Shown here: positions 7,986 to 17,929 of the stretch, one piece after another
Numbering within the stretch: position 1 is the first letter of the stretch
Layout: each line of letters opens with the position of its first letter
Assembly: GCF_020991475.1 (NCBI RefSeq)
Contig: NZ_JAJMPA010000001.1
Span: 930,001 to 994,000, forward strand
Reading direction: 5' to 3'
DNA from: Pedobacter sp. MC2016-14
Lineage (GTDB): Bacteria; Bacteroidota; Bacteroidia; Sphingobacteriales; Sphingobacteriaceae
Length of the DNA stretch: 64,000 nucleotides
Position numbers and translations under genes: made by a program
Notes under the pieces: model-generated
Databases searched by the model: none
Seen by the model: only the letters and a program-made list of their open reading frames with translations
Told to the model about the DNA's origin: nothing

Positions 7986-10900
7986 ATGAAGAAAATTATA
8001 AAACCTCTTTTTGCCTTAATTATATCATTGATAGTTTTTAACGCTGATGCGCAAAATATAAATTCCTTTTTGCCAAAAGGAACTATGACAACACCAAATA
8101 GTGCATCCTTAGCTAAATTTATAGATTTTCCTGTAAGTAAATATAAAGGTATTCCAAAAATAGATATCCCAATTTTTGACATTGATACAAAAGGATTTAA
8201 ACTTCCAATTTCATTAGCTTATAATTCTTCAGGAATTAAAGTAAATGAAGATTCTGGTGTGGTTGGTTTAGGGTGGAGTATAAATTTAGGTGGGCAGATA
8301 ATGCATGAAGTACGTGGCAATGATGACATTCGTTCACCATATTTTTCAGCTTATGCACCTGGTTTTGAAGACAAAATACCCTATCCAACTCAACAGAATT
8401 CTTTTAACATTGAAACCTATAAGATCTGTACACCTATCACGGCGAATATTGCCTCAGCAATAAGTTCTGCGGGTATTTTCTACCCAATGTCGATACGAGG
8501 TGCAGCTTGCTCAAACCAAACGACAGATTTTTCAGGTTATATGTCTCATACGTCAACTCAATATAATTCTACTGAATATGAACCTGACCTCTATCATTTA
8601 AGTGTTGGAAATTTCTCGACAACCTTTGCTTTAAAGAGAAATGGAGTTGCGGTTGAAAAGAACCCAACAGATTCGAAGATCGGATTTTCAAAAGCTTCAA
8701 ATAATGAGGTCACCTGGAATATCTATGACAGAGATGGAAACCATTATTTTTTCGAAAAAAAGGAGACTACATATATTACGCCACAGGTAGAAAGTCCATT
8801 GACTTTCGAATCAAATTGGTTTGTTACAAGAATTGAGACGGCTAATAATGATCGGATTGATTTTATCTATCTACCAAGGGATACAAACTCTATAAGGGAT
8901 GTCACGGGATTAAATGAGGTAGAGAATTCAGCTAATGGTAGTGTTAACTATACCCGTCTTTCTAATAAACACCTTTCTACGCATTTACTTACGGGAATTA
9001 CTTTTCCGAATGGGAAAATAGAAATAGCATACGGAAATCGTAATGACGTTCAATTTGAAAAACGAATTGATCAGGTCAAGATATATAATTTAAAAAATGA
9101 TTCCTATTCACTAATAAAAAACTTCAAATTTAATTATGATTATTTCATAAGTAATTTTACCGCACCATCTCCGGCTGTCGAACAGGGTACTCACCCCGAT
9201 TTGCTGAACAAACGACTAAAGTTAAAATCTCTTGAGGTTGGTGTTGAGTCTGAGCTCCAAAAATATAATTTTAAATATAATGAAGTGCTGTTACCTAAAA
9301 AGAATTCTTATGCCCGGGATCATTGGGGGTATTTCAATGGCAATGCGACGAACAATTCTTTAATTGCTAAAGAGAGAATAAGGTTGATGCAAGGGGGGGT
9401 TGGTCAAGCGTTCGATGTATTAGGTGCAAACAGAGAGCCTGACTCATTATTTAATCAATGTTTCGTATTAGAGGAAATAATGTTTCCGACTGGTGGGAGT
9501 ACAAAATTTATTTACCAAACTAATGATTATGACTTGTCAAACTCAAAAAGGAGCGATTTTTCAAATACTTTATTTCCGATTCAAGAATATAAAAACCAAT
9601 GGACCTATTTAGGAGGGGGACTAAGGGTAAAGTCGATAGAAACTAAAGCAAATGATCAGGATTTACATCCAATGAAAACAGAGTATGTTTATAATTATTT
9701 CGAAGAAATAAAAAGCCCATTTACACAACAAGATACTGTAGTTAAAAGAAGTTATGGTATTGTACCTTCAATCCCTTCTTACTGCACTTTCAGTTATTCG
9801 ACTGGCATCGTTGGCGGTTTTTCCAGATTGGTGAATAGGTACTCCTCCCCAGTTACGGATGTTAACGCGGCAGCTGCCGGGATTGGGTATTCTAAAGTTG
9901 TAGAGTACAAGAAAAATGAGAATTTACAGCGGACTAAAACAGAGTTTTTTTATCATAACCAAGCAGACATTGTGTATGATCATAGTTATTCCCGTTTTCC
10001 AGGTATTAAAAATGGATACAGCAATTTTAATGGTCTTTTGTTAAAAGAAGTGCAGTATAGAAATAATTCAGGTCCGTTGGAGCAGTATTCTAAAATCCAT
10101 GTAACTAACAATGTATATAAATTTACCCGGAGAAATGAGATTTGGGCGATGAAATATTATGGAGCAGATCTTAATCCTAATGCCGTCGTAGAATTATTTT
10201 ACTGTGCAATTGCTTCAGATGATATAAATATTGTTAATGTCGTTGATACATTATTTAATGATACAGGTAGTCCAGTCATTAACGAGGTTAAATATTCTTA
10301 TAGGCCACAAAGTTATAAGTACCTTGATTTCAAGGAATCGTTAAATAGCAAAATGAAATTTATTAGGACAGCTTATAAATACCCTGTAGATTTTCCTACA
10401 AATCCAGTGTATACGAGTATGGTTTCCAGAAATATGTTATCTCCAATTGTCGAGGAAAAACAAATGTTGGACAACAATCAGATAAGCTTAGTTAGGACAA
10501 ATTATTTTTCACCATCAGCAAATTTATACACTCCTTTGTCGGTTGAAAAGCAGGCTGCAGAAGGCACAGATATAAAGAAATCTAATTTTACGAGATATGA
10601 CTTATTTGGAAATATGCTGGCGATGAATGATGATTTTGGAGTAAGTACTTGTTATATATGGAGCTACAATTCGTCATTGCCGGTGGCGGAATTAAAAAAT
10701 GTAACATATGCAGAATTACAGCTGATTAAAAATAATGCAAGCCTAAATGCATTTAGTAATTTGTATCCTAGCAGGACCGCTATCGAGAATTTTATTTCTC
10801 CAATAAGAGCTGCCTTTCCGAACTCTATTATTTCTACATACAGCTATGATCCATTAATTGGTATAACGAGCATGACAGATGGTAAAGGGATAGCTACTTA

Positions 10901-10997
10901 TTATGAATATGATACATTTCAACGATTAAAAAGTATAAAAGATCAAAATGGAAGTATCCTTAAAACCTATGAATATCATTATAGAAGTAATAATTAA
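7986..10997 (+). CDS. Large secreted RHS/YD-type protein without core domain
   Basis: 1003 residues with a signal peptide (about 1-23, ending NADAQ). The body is the RHS 'sugar-binding-like' beta shell common in Bacteroidota: an N-terminal SpvB/TcdB-like opening (SVSKYKGIPKIDIPIF style strands, VGLGWSINLGGQIMHEVRG near residues 92-110), and degenerate YD repeats that become clear at the C-terminus (YDPLIGITSMTDGKGIATYY, YDTFQRLKSIKDQNG). It stops with no RHS core (no DPxGxxRFYDP-like motif) and no toxin tip. Such proteins usually precede a second, full RHS gene, as here (75 bases downstream). Base composition is markedly more AT-rich than in the secretion operon. Confidence 0.75.
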   Translation: MKKIIKPLFALIISLIVFNADAQNINSFLPKGTMTTPNSASLAKFIDFPVSKYKGIPKIDIPIFDIDTKGFKLPISLAYNSSGIKVNEDSGVVGLGWSINLGGQIMHEVRGNDDIRSPYFSAYAPGFEDKIPYPTQQNSFNIETYKICTPITANIASAISSAGIFYPMSIRGAACSNQTTDFSGYMSHTSTQYNSTEYEPDLYHLSVGNFSTTFALKRNGVAVEKNPTDSKIGFSKASNNEVTWNIYDRDGNHYFFEKKETTYITPQVESPLTFESNWFVTRIETANNDRIDFIYLPRDTNSIRDVTGLNEVENSANGSVNYTRLSNKHLSTHLLTGITFPNGKIEIAYGNRNDVQFEKRIDQVKIYNLKNDSYSLIKNFKFNYDYFISNFTAPSPAVEQGTHPDLLNKRLKLKSLEVGVESELQKYNFKYNEVLLPKKNSYARDHWGYFNGNATNNSLIAKERIRLMQGGVGQAFDVLGANREPDSLFNQCFVLEEIMFPTGGSTKFIYQTNDYDLSNSKRSDFSNTLFPIQEYKNQWTYLGGGLRVKSIETKANDQDLHPMKTEYVYNYFEEIKSPFTQQDTVVKRSYGIVPSIPSYCTFSYSTGIVGGFSRLVNRYSSPVTDVNAAAAGIGYSKVVEYKKNENLQRTKTEFFYHNQADIVYDHSYSRFPGIKNGYSNFNGLLLKEVQYRNNSGPLEQYSKIHVTNNVYKFTRRNEIWAMKYYGADLNPNAVVELFYCAIASDDINIVNVVDTLFNDTGSPVINEVKYSYRPQSYKYLDFKESLNSKMKFIRTAYKYPVDFPTNPVYTSMVSRNMLSPIVEEKQMLDNNQISLVRTNYFSPSANLYTPLSVEKQAAEGTDIKKSNFTRYDLFGNMLAMNDDFGVSTCYIWSYNSSLPVAELKNVTYAELQLIKNNASLNAFSNLYPSRTAIENFISPIRAAFPNSIISTYSYDPLIGITSMTDGKGIATYYEYDTFQRLKSIKDQNGSILKTYEYHYRSNN

Positions 10998-11072
10998 TAA
11001 AACGACGATTTCTGAAAATGGATAATTTACAGGTTTCCGATTAAATTATTAAAATTTTTTAAAATACTTATT

Positions 11073-14000
11073 ATGAGAAATATTTACTTAAATATATTTG
11101 TAAAATTAAACGTTGTTCTAATTTTTGGGTTTAGCTTTTGGCAACAAGGCTTTTCTCAATCACCTAATATTTCATATTCGGTTTCTGGCAAACTGGTCTT
11201 TAGTCCGGGAAGCCAAATCGTACCGCTGGTACCAACCAACACTGGAGGGCAAGTGTATTACGACACACAGAAATTAGTGGCCGGCAATGGCAATGCTGGA
11301 GCTGTTGACGGCCATGGGATTTTTGCCAGTTTTAACAGGCCAGGTGGGATAGTGGTAGACAACTTGGGTGTAATTTATGTGGCAGATTATTTAAACCATT
11401 TAATAAGGAAAATCCTGCCATCTGGTGATGTAACTACATTATCTGGTAATGGATCTCCAGATGTTGTAAATGGTCCTATACCTTTGGCAAGGTTCTTTTA
11501 CCCATATGAAATAGCACTGGACAAATTTGGAAACTTGTATGTATCTGAGGATGCTAACCAAATTAGAAAGATCTCAAACCAGACGATGGTTTCTACATTA
11601 GCGGGAGGTTCTTTTTTTCCGGGTTACGCTGATGGTCCCGGAACACAGGCTCAATTTAATCTTCCATCGGGTATGGACGTTGATGAAATGAGTAACTTGT
11701 ATGTTGCAGATTCGGAAAACCATTGCATCAGGAAGATTACACCACAAGGCATGGTTACAACATTTGCAGGTGCGGGTTGGGTGGGGATGTTTAATGGGGT
11801 TGGCACCGAAGCAAGTTTTAATAGTCCTTCTAGTGTAGCTGTAGATAGTCATGACAACGTTTACGTAGCCGACCGCAATAATTATGTAATCCGAAAGATT
11901 TCTCCGGCAGGCCTTGTAACAACGTTTGCGGGAAGCGGAACTCCTGCAGAAGTTGATGGTATTGGGTTGGCTGCATCATTTTATCCTCCGCTGGATATTG
12001 CGATAGATGCATTTGATAATTTATATATTGTGTGTGAAGGTACCTCAAGTATAAGGAAGATTAGCCCTGAAGGTAAAGTGTCTACAATTGTTGGAAGGTT
12101 AGGTCTTAATCCTGGCACGCCTACCTCTATTGCGGTAGACGATAAGGGCAACATATTTATCGCCAATCAGGAGAATAAGATTTTGAAAGTAGAGGCTATA
12201 GGTTATACCATAAGCCCGTCTTTACCTGAGGGACTTGTGTTTGACAGGGCTAGTGGAACGATTAGCGGGCAGCCGTCGCAGCTTTCTTCTGAAACAATTT
12301 ACACGGTAACGGCAACGAATGGTTCTGGTAGCCATACCACGATTTTAAATATAGCTGTTGGTTCCATCCCAGCTGAACCTACAGTATTAGCACCTGCTAT
12401 CTCTTATGCCGGCCCCGCAAATTTTATAGCTGGTAGTGCGATCACTCCTTTGATCCCAAATAACACTGGCGGTCCGGTCGGTTCTGAAGGCCCTATAGAA
12501 TCCATATTGGCGGGCAGCGGAGTTGCTGGTGCAGAAAATGGAGTAGGTACAGCAGCGACATTCAATTTTCCGTCAGGATTGGCAGTTGATGCCGTAGGAA
12601 CCGTATATGTAGCAGATTATAATAATCATCAGATCCGTAAGGTGATGCCGGATGGGACTGTCACTACTTTAGCAGGTAATACGGTGCCAGGATCAACAGA
12701 TGGGAATCTTTCGGAAGCGCAGTTTGATCGTCCGTTTGGAATAACAGTTGATGCATGGGGTAATCTTTATGTTTCTGAAGATGTGAATGTAATTCGTAAA
12801 ATTACCGGTGGTGTAGTAAGTACATTTGCTGGTAGCTATTGGAGTGGTGATGATAACGGGCAAGGAACGGCGGCAAAATTCAACTTACCATCGGGAATGG
12901 CCAATGACCGGAACGGCAATGTATATGTAGCCGATTATAGTAACAATAAAATAAGGAAAATTACGCCTTCAGGTTTAGTGACTACCGTAGCTGGAAATTT
13001 GGCTGCGGGTGCTTTGGATGGTTTGGCGGCAAACGCTACCTTCAATGGTCCGACTAGCATTGCTGTTGATGGAGATGATAATATATTTGTTGCTGATTTC
13101 AATAATCATAAAATTAGAAAAATTACGCCGGCGGGTGTAGTGAGTACTTTTGCGGGGAGCGGTGTTGATGGTGTTGAAGACGGACTAGGTACGGCATCAA
13201 GTTTTAGCCATCCAATGGATATCGATGTTGATAAATATGGAAATGTTTATGTCATTTGTTCAGGGATGTCAACGGTAAGGAAAATTACTGCGCAGGGTGA
13301 GGTTACTACCCTTGTAAATCCAAGCTCTGATTTCGATTACCTCACTGCGATCTCATTGGATAAGGCTGGAAATATTTATGTATGTAATGCTCAATCTCAG
13401 ATTTTATTAATAAAGAGTGAAGCATTTAAAATAAGCCCCTCTTTGCCTGCTGGCTTAAGTTTTGATGTGTTAAATGGCAAAATAAGCGGCACACCGACTG
13501 CTGTCTCAGCATTAACTACTTATACAATTACCGCTCTAAATGCAGGTGGAAGTAGTGTAACAACACTGGATATTGCTGTCTCCTTACCTGTAGGATGTGT
13601 AAATCCAAGTCAGGATCAGAACTATATCCTGACCTATACGCCTTTGGTAAAGGACCTGAACTCTGAGTTTGCGATTATTGGAGCCAGTTGTGATAAAATG
13701 AAGGTACAGGCCGATATTCAGTATATAGATGGTTTGGGCAGGCCTTTACAGAATGTACAGGTTAAAGGGAGTGGAGATGGCTTAAAAGATTTGGTGGTGC
13801 CTATTGCTTATGATTCGTTTGGAAGGGAAATGAGGAAATACCTGCCTTATGCGAGTACCACAAATAACGGCGTTTATAAAGCAGATGGCCTGACCAAGGT
13901 AATTGACTATTATAATGCCCCTCAGGCAGGTCATGCTGTTACTTTTAATACGCCATTTTCGGAAACAAAATTTGAGCTTTCTCCACTAAGCAGGGTAGAG

Positions 14001-16949
14001 GAACAGGGTGCACCTGGGGCAAGCTGGCAGATTGGTGGGCATACCAGCAAACTAGTTTATGGTGCCAATACCATTGATCAGAATTTTTCGACTACGGGTT
14101 TTGCAGTAAGACTTTTTGATGCGGTTCTAGTTACTACATCTGGCCATACACATGAACGGACTTTGTCGAGTACGGGCTTTTATGAGGCGAGTCAGCTATT
14201 TTTGGTAGTTAGTAAGGACGAGAACTGGGTAATTACTGATGGCAAGGCGGGCACTGTTGAAGAATATAAAGATAAGGAAGGCCAGATTGTACTAAAACGT
14301 ATATTTAACAGAACCGCAACCGATGTAATAGAAGTGCTTTCTACTTACTACGTGTATGATGACTTCGGTAACCTAAGTTTTGTTCTTCCTCCGGGGGCAA
14401 ATCCTGATGCGGGGAGTATCAGTCAAACGACATTGGATAATTTTTGTTATCAGTACCGTTATGACGGCAGAAATCGTTTGATCGAAAAGAAACTGCCTGG
14501 CAAAGGCTGGGAATATATGGTGTACAATAAGATAGATCAGCTGGTTTTGAGCCAGGATGCGAATCAGCGGCTGGAAAATAAATGGCTGTATAGTAAATAT
14601 GATGGATTGGGCAGGCTGGTAAGTACAGGTATTTACAGTGGCATTAGCACATCTAACCGTTCTGGTTTGCAAACTACGGTTGATGCACAAACGATAAATT
14701 TGTGGGAAAGCCGTGATGCGGGTGCGGAGTATAGCAATGCTGTATTTCCGACAAGTTCTACTGAAGAGCTTACTGTAAATTACTACGATAATTATAACTT
14801 TCCCGGCGGTAATGCTTATAGCTATGCCGCTGGAAGCGCCATGATTAAAGGCTTGCTTACGGGGACTAAGGTAAAGGTACTTGGAACGTCTACAATGCTG
14901 TTAAGCCTGACTTTTTATGACAATAAGGGCAGGGCAGAAAAGGTATTTCAACAGCATTATTTATCTGGTGCTCAGAATGCACAGAATTACGACGAGGTAA
15001 AAAATACGTATTCCTTTACAGATCAGTTATTGGAAAGTACACGTATTCATCATGTGGGTGCAAACCAAACGAGTATTGTTAATAAATATACTTATGACCA
15101 CATGCGTAGAAAGCTGCTTACCAAGGAGTCGATTAATGCTGCTACTGAAGTCATATTGAGTAAACTGGATTACAATGAAATTGGACAGTTGCTAACCAAA
15201 TCTATACATAGCGAGGATGATACAAATTTTACCCAGCATAATGGTTATCTCTATAATGAGCGTGGTTGGTTGAATAAAATTAATGATCCTTCTGCCCTTG
15301 ATGGCAGTACTGTTTTTGGAATGGAATTGTTGTATGGCAATAAAGCGGATGCTTTTAATGGAAATATTGGCGGAATAAACTGGAAAACGAAGGTGCCTGT
15401 TGGCATGGGGCTTATAGAACAGCTGCAAAGCTATGTGTACGATTATGACAAACTGAACCGTTTGGAAAAAGCTGGTTACACCACTGCGGGGACCGTGGAT
15501 AAATTCAATGAAGTATTAAAGTACGACCAGATGGGTAACATGACCAATTTGAAACGTAAGAATAATGTTTCGGGTTTTTTAAATGATTTTACGTATAATT
15601 ATGGCGTGAATGGTAACAGTGGCAATCAACTTTTGGGTGTTACTGATTTGGGTACTGCAGCGCAGGGTAGTTCTTATACATATGATGAAAATGGTAATCA
15701 AAAAACGGATAGCAGGAAAGCCATATCGATAAACTATAACCTGCTGAACCTTCCGCAAATCATTACTAAAACGGGTACTGCCGCTACACTGGGTTATGTT
15801 TATGATGCTACAGGAAGGAAGCTAAAAAAGGTTTTTGGAACTGACGTAAGGGATTATATTGGGGGCATTGAGTACCATAATGGTGTTATAGAATTTATTC
15901 AGACAGAAGAAGGCAGGGCTTTACCTGCTGCAGGTTCTGCTTACAGCTATGAGTATATGCTAAAGGATCATCTGGGCAATACGCGTGCTACCATTAAGCA
16001 AAATGGTGATATTATTCAGGTCCAGGATTATTATGCTTTTGGCCTTGAGATGAATGCCGGAAATAATTTAACACCAAGTCCGGCAAACAAGTATAAATAC
16101 AATGGAAAAGAAAAGCAGGACGAACTTGGTTTAGATCAGCTTGATTACGGAGCAAGGTTCTATGACCCGGTGATTGGGCGTTTCAGTACGATAGACCCGC
16201 TTTCTGAAATTTCTAGAAGAAATAGTCCTTATAGTTATGCGCTTAATAACCCGATACGTTTCATCGATGTTGATGGAATGTTTGCTGATGAACCGACACC
16301 TGAAGAAGCCGCACTCATAGCTGCTCATGTATATGGTAGTGCTGAAGATAATATAAAATTAAAAGGAGGATGGGCTGTTAGTAATAGAGATGTTGGATTG
16401 AAGGCCTCAGATTATACAAATTCAAACACCGGTATAAAATCTGCTTTATATGAAAGAACAGTGGATGGTAAAACTGAATATGTTTATGCTACTGCTGGCA
16501 CTGAAATGGTTGATATTAAGGATACTAAGGATGTAGTCGCTAATGCGGCTCAAGTATTTGGTACATCGGCGCAATATGATAAATCTGTGGATAATGCTAA
16601 AGCTATCAAGACCAGTTTAGGTAGTTCAGAACTTACATATGTTGGACATTCATTAGGAGGGGGTGAGGCTAGTGTTAATGCTATAGTAACTGGTGACAAG
16701 GCTATGACTTTTAACGCTTCCGGCATTAGCATACCTACAAAAATGAAATATGGCGGATTTATGGCAGGCTTTAATTCGTTCTCCGACAAAGTTACCGCTT
16801 ATCAGCTTAAATCAGATCCATTAACGATTTTGCAAGATGCAACACTATTACCAGGTGCGGTAGGAACTGTAAAAATGATAAGCCCTAAAGGGTCTGCTGC
16901 TAAGAGGGATGGACATAGCATTTTGAGTGTTATTAAAAGTATACGTTAA
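11073..16949 (+). CDS. RHS polymorphic toxin: NHL modules, DUF6443, RHS core, lipase tip
   Basis: 1958 residues, secreted (signal peptide about 1-29). Order: two tandem modules of NHL beta-propeller repeats each closed by an Ig-like putative cell-wall domain (about 33-435 and 443-840; hallmark VDxxGNxYVADxxNHxIRKI); a DUF6443-like region (about 842-960, IQYIDGLGRPLQNVQV); YD repeats (about 1090-1620); the RHS core near 1695 (RFYDPVIGRFSTIDPLSE), where the toxin tip normally begins. The variable tip (about 1735-1958) has a class-3 lipase serine motif GHSLGG with Ser1860, and Asp1915 (SDPLT) and His1948 (DGHSI) at suitable spacing for a Ser-Asp-His triad, so a lipase or phospholipase toxin is inferred. 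The next gene, one base on, is a candidate immunity protein. Confidence 0.85.
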   Translation: MRNIYLNIFVKLNVVLIFGFSFWQQGFSQSPNISYSVSGKLVFSPGSQIVPLVPTNTGGQVYYDTQKLVAGNGNAGAVDGHGIFASFNRPGGIVVDNLGVIYVADYLNHLIRKILPSGDVTTLSGNGSPDVVNGPIPLARFFYPYEIALDKFGNLYVSEDANQIRKISNQTMVSTLAGGSFFPGYADGPGTQAQFNLPSGMDVDEMSNLYVADSENHCIRKITPQGMVTTFAGAGWVGMFNGVGTEASFNSPSSVAVDSHDNVYVADRNNYVIRKISPAGLVTTFAGSGTPAEVDGIGLAASFYPPLDIAIDAFDNLYIVCEGTSSIRKISPEGKVSTIVGRLGLNPGTPTSIAVDDKGNIFIANQENKILKVEAIGYTISPSLPEGLVFDRASGTISGQPSQLSSETIYTVTATNGSGSHTTILNIAVGSIPAEPTVLAPAISYAGPANFIAGSAITPLIPNNTGGPVGSEGPIESILAGSGVAGAENGVGTAATFNFPSGLAVDAVGTVYVADYNNHQIRKVMPDGTVTTLAGNTVPGSTDGNLSEAQFDRPFGITVDAWGNLYVSEDVNVIRKITGGVVSTFAGSYWSGDDNGQGTAAKFNLPSGMANDRNGNVYVADYSNNKIRKITPSGLVTTVAGNLAAGALDGLAANATFNGPTSIAVDGDDNIFVADFNNHKIRKITPAGVVSTFAGSGVDGVEDGLGTASSFSHPMDIDVDKYGNVYVICSGMSTVRKITAQGEVTTLVNPSSDFDYLTAISLDKAGNIYVCNAQSQILLIKSEAFKISPSLPAGLSFDVLNGKISGTPTAVSALTTYTITALNAGGSSVTTLDIAVSLPVGCVNPSQDQNYILTYTPLVKDLNSEFAIIGASCDKMKVQADIQYIDGLGRPLQNVQVKGSGDGLKDLVVPIAYDSFGREMRKYLPYASTTNNGVYKADGLTKVIDYYNAPQAGHAVTFNTPFSETKFELSPLSRVEEQGAPGASWQIGGHTSKLVYGANTIDQNFSTTGFAVRLFDAVLVTTSGHTHERTLSSTGFYEASQLFLVVSKDENWVITDGKAGTVEEYKDKEGQIVLKRIFNRTATDVIEVLSTYYVYDDFGNLSFVLPPGANPDAGSISQTTLDNFCYQYRYDGRNRLIEKKLPGKGWEYMVYNKIDQLVLSQDANQRLENKWLYSKYDGLGRLVSTGIYSGISTSNRSGLQTTVDAQTINLWESRDAGAEYSNAVFPTSSTEELTVNYYDNYNFPGGNAYSYAAGSAMIKGLLTGTKVKVLGTSTMLLSLTFYDNKGRAEKVFQQHYLSGAQNAQNYDEVKNTYSFTDQLLESTRIHHVGANQTSIVNKYTYDHMRRKLLTKESINAATEVILSKLDYNEIGQLLTKSIHSEDDTNFTQHNGYLYNERGWLNKINDPSALDGSTVFGMELLYGNKADAFNGNIGGINWKTKVPVGMGLIEQLQSYVYDYDKLNRLEKAGYTTAGTVDKFNEVLKYDQMGNMTNLKRKNNVSGFLNDFTYNYGVNGNSGNQLLGVTDLGTAAQGSSYTYDENGNQKTDSRKAISINYNLLNLPQIITKTGTAATLGYVYDATGRKLKKVFGTDVRDYIGGIEYHNGVIEFIQTEEGRALPAAGSAYSYEYMLKDHLGNTRATIKQNGDIIQVQDYYAFGLEMNAGNNLTPSPANKYKYNGKEKQDELGLDQLDYGARFYDPVIGRFSTIDPLSEISRRNSPYSYALNNPIRFIDVDGMFADEPTPEEAALIAAHVYGSAEDNIKLKGGWAVSNRDVGLKASDYTNSNTGIKSALYERTVDGKTEYVYATAGTEMVDIKDTKDVVANAAQVFGTSAQYDKSVDNAKAIKTSLGSSELTYVGHSLGGGEASVNAIVTGDKAMTFNASGISIPTKMKYGGFMAGFNSFSDKVTAYQLKSDPLTILQDATLLPGAVGTVKMISPKGSAAKRDGHSILSVIKSIR

Positions 16950-16950
16950 C

Positions 16951-17760
16951 ATGAACTTTTTTAAGAAACTATTTTTGGCAGGAATTATAATGTTTTGTTC
17001 TTGCAATCGAGATTTACCGGGTTTTGATTTTAATTTATTTAAAGGAACTCCAAGTTATGAATTAGCATTGGCTGTCAAAAACGAGGCTATTGATGAGATA
17101 GGTGAGATAGCTGTTCAGAGGAAAATATCTATTGATGCCGTGGATCCTAAATTTGGTCATACTTTACTGATGTTGGCTGTCGCAAATGATCTAAAAGCCT
17201 CAGTAAAAAAGTTGTTGGAGCTAGGGGCAGATCCGAATAAACGTTCAATTACGAAATCCTCTACTAATGAGATTTTAACGCCAGTTTTTATTTGTTGTGA
17301 CCATATTTATAAAAAGAATTATTGTGATACATCGGTATTGAGACTACTAATTAATCATGGAGGGAAAGTGGATGATGAGATTGATATACAATATGCCAAC
17401 TCCAATTATCGATCAATAGAAACACCTTTAATGGTGGCGACTAAAAATGATTGTGTTTTGGTAATAAAGTTACTAGTTCAATCTGGTGCGGATATAAATA
17501 AATATGATTACACAGAAGGGCACGGGCCTCTTTCAAATTCGATTGTTTATGGTAACCTGAACGTATTAAGATATCTTATTATAGATAAAAAGGCAAAAAT
17601 ACCTAAATATTGTTTTGTCCGACAAGCTCATAATGAATCATTAAGGGAAGAACTGACGGTAACTGATTTTCTTAACGAACAAAAATATGAGGACAATACA
17701 AGGGATTATAAAATACGAAAGGAAATACTAGACTTTCTAAAACAAAATAATTTGAGATAG
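16951..17760 (+). CDS. Ankyrin-repeat lipoprotein, probable immunity protein
   Basis: About 269 residues from the ATG at 16951, one base after the RHS stop; a longer frame from 16927 would overlap the toxin gene and spoil the signal peptide. Signal peptide with a lipobox-like FCSC at about residues 13-16. The mature part holds ankyrin repeats: FGHTLLMLAVANDLKASVKK then LLELGADPNKR, a second with LLINHGGKVDDE, ETPLMVATKNDCVLVIKLLV with QSGADINKYD, and GPLSNSIVYGNLNVLRYLI. Ankyrin proteins are a known immunity class in polymorphic toxin systems. Export as a lipoprotein would place it in the periplasm, where a membrane-lipid-cleaving toxin would act. The immunity function is inferred from position. 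Confidence 0.7.
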   Translation: MNFFKKLFLAGIIMFCSCNRDLPGFDFNLFKGTPSYELALAVKNEAIDEIGEIAVQRKISIDAVDPKFGHTLLMLAVANDLKASVKKLLELGADPNKRSITKSSTNEILTPVFICCDHIYKKNYCDTSVLRLLINHGGKVDDEIDIQYANSNYRSIETPLMVATKNDCVLVIKLLVQSGADINKYDYTEGHGPLSNSIVYGNLNVLRYLIIDKKAKIPKYCFVRQAHNESLREELTVTDFLNEQKYEDNTRDYKIRKEILDFLKQNNLR

Positions 17761-17799
17761 TATTGAGTGTTGTTAAGACTTTGCTGATTAGCTAATGGA

Positions 17800-17830
17800 C
17801 TGCATAAGTGTTTATGCAGCCTATTTTGTT
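17800..17830 (+). terminator. Intrinsic terminator after the ankyrin gene
   Basis: Perfect 8-bp inverted repeat (CTGCATAA / TTATGCAG, loop GTGT, 17800-17819) followed by a T-rich run CCTATTTTGTTTTG. It lies 40 bases after the ankyrin gene stop and probably ends the RHS/immunity transcript. Confidence 0.6.
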
Positions 17831-17849
17831 TTGTAATCTTCAAGTTGTG

Positions 17850-17892
17850 TTTTTGGGTACCCAAAAAGTATTTGCCTTCGCTTTGTCGAAGG
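17850..17892. repeat. Two adjacent palindromes
   Basis: TTTTTGGGTACCCAAAAA at 17850-17867 is a perfect 18-base palindrome, and CCTTCG / CGAAGG at 17875-17892 is a 6-bp inverted repeat with a 6-base loop. They lie between the immunity gene terminator and the XRE remnant, in a stretch that looks assembled from fragments. They might be old terminators or short intergenic repeats. Confidence 0.35.
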
Positions 17893-17929
17893 GATAAAAA
17901 ACTGCGCAACTTGTTTTTGAGGTTATTCA

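Noticed and set aside
11073..16949. Type VI secretion (VgrG/PAAR) association of the RHS toxin
   Set aside because: No PAAR, VgrG or Hcp gene, and the protein has its own signal peptide, which points to Sec-dependent export instead.
16927..16950. Upstream start for the ankyrin gene
   Set aside because: Overlaps the RHS gene end and puts eight residues before the signal peptide; the ATG at 16951 gives a clean signal.
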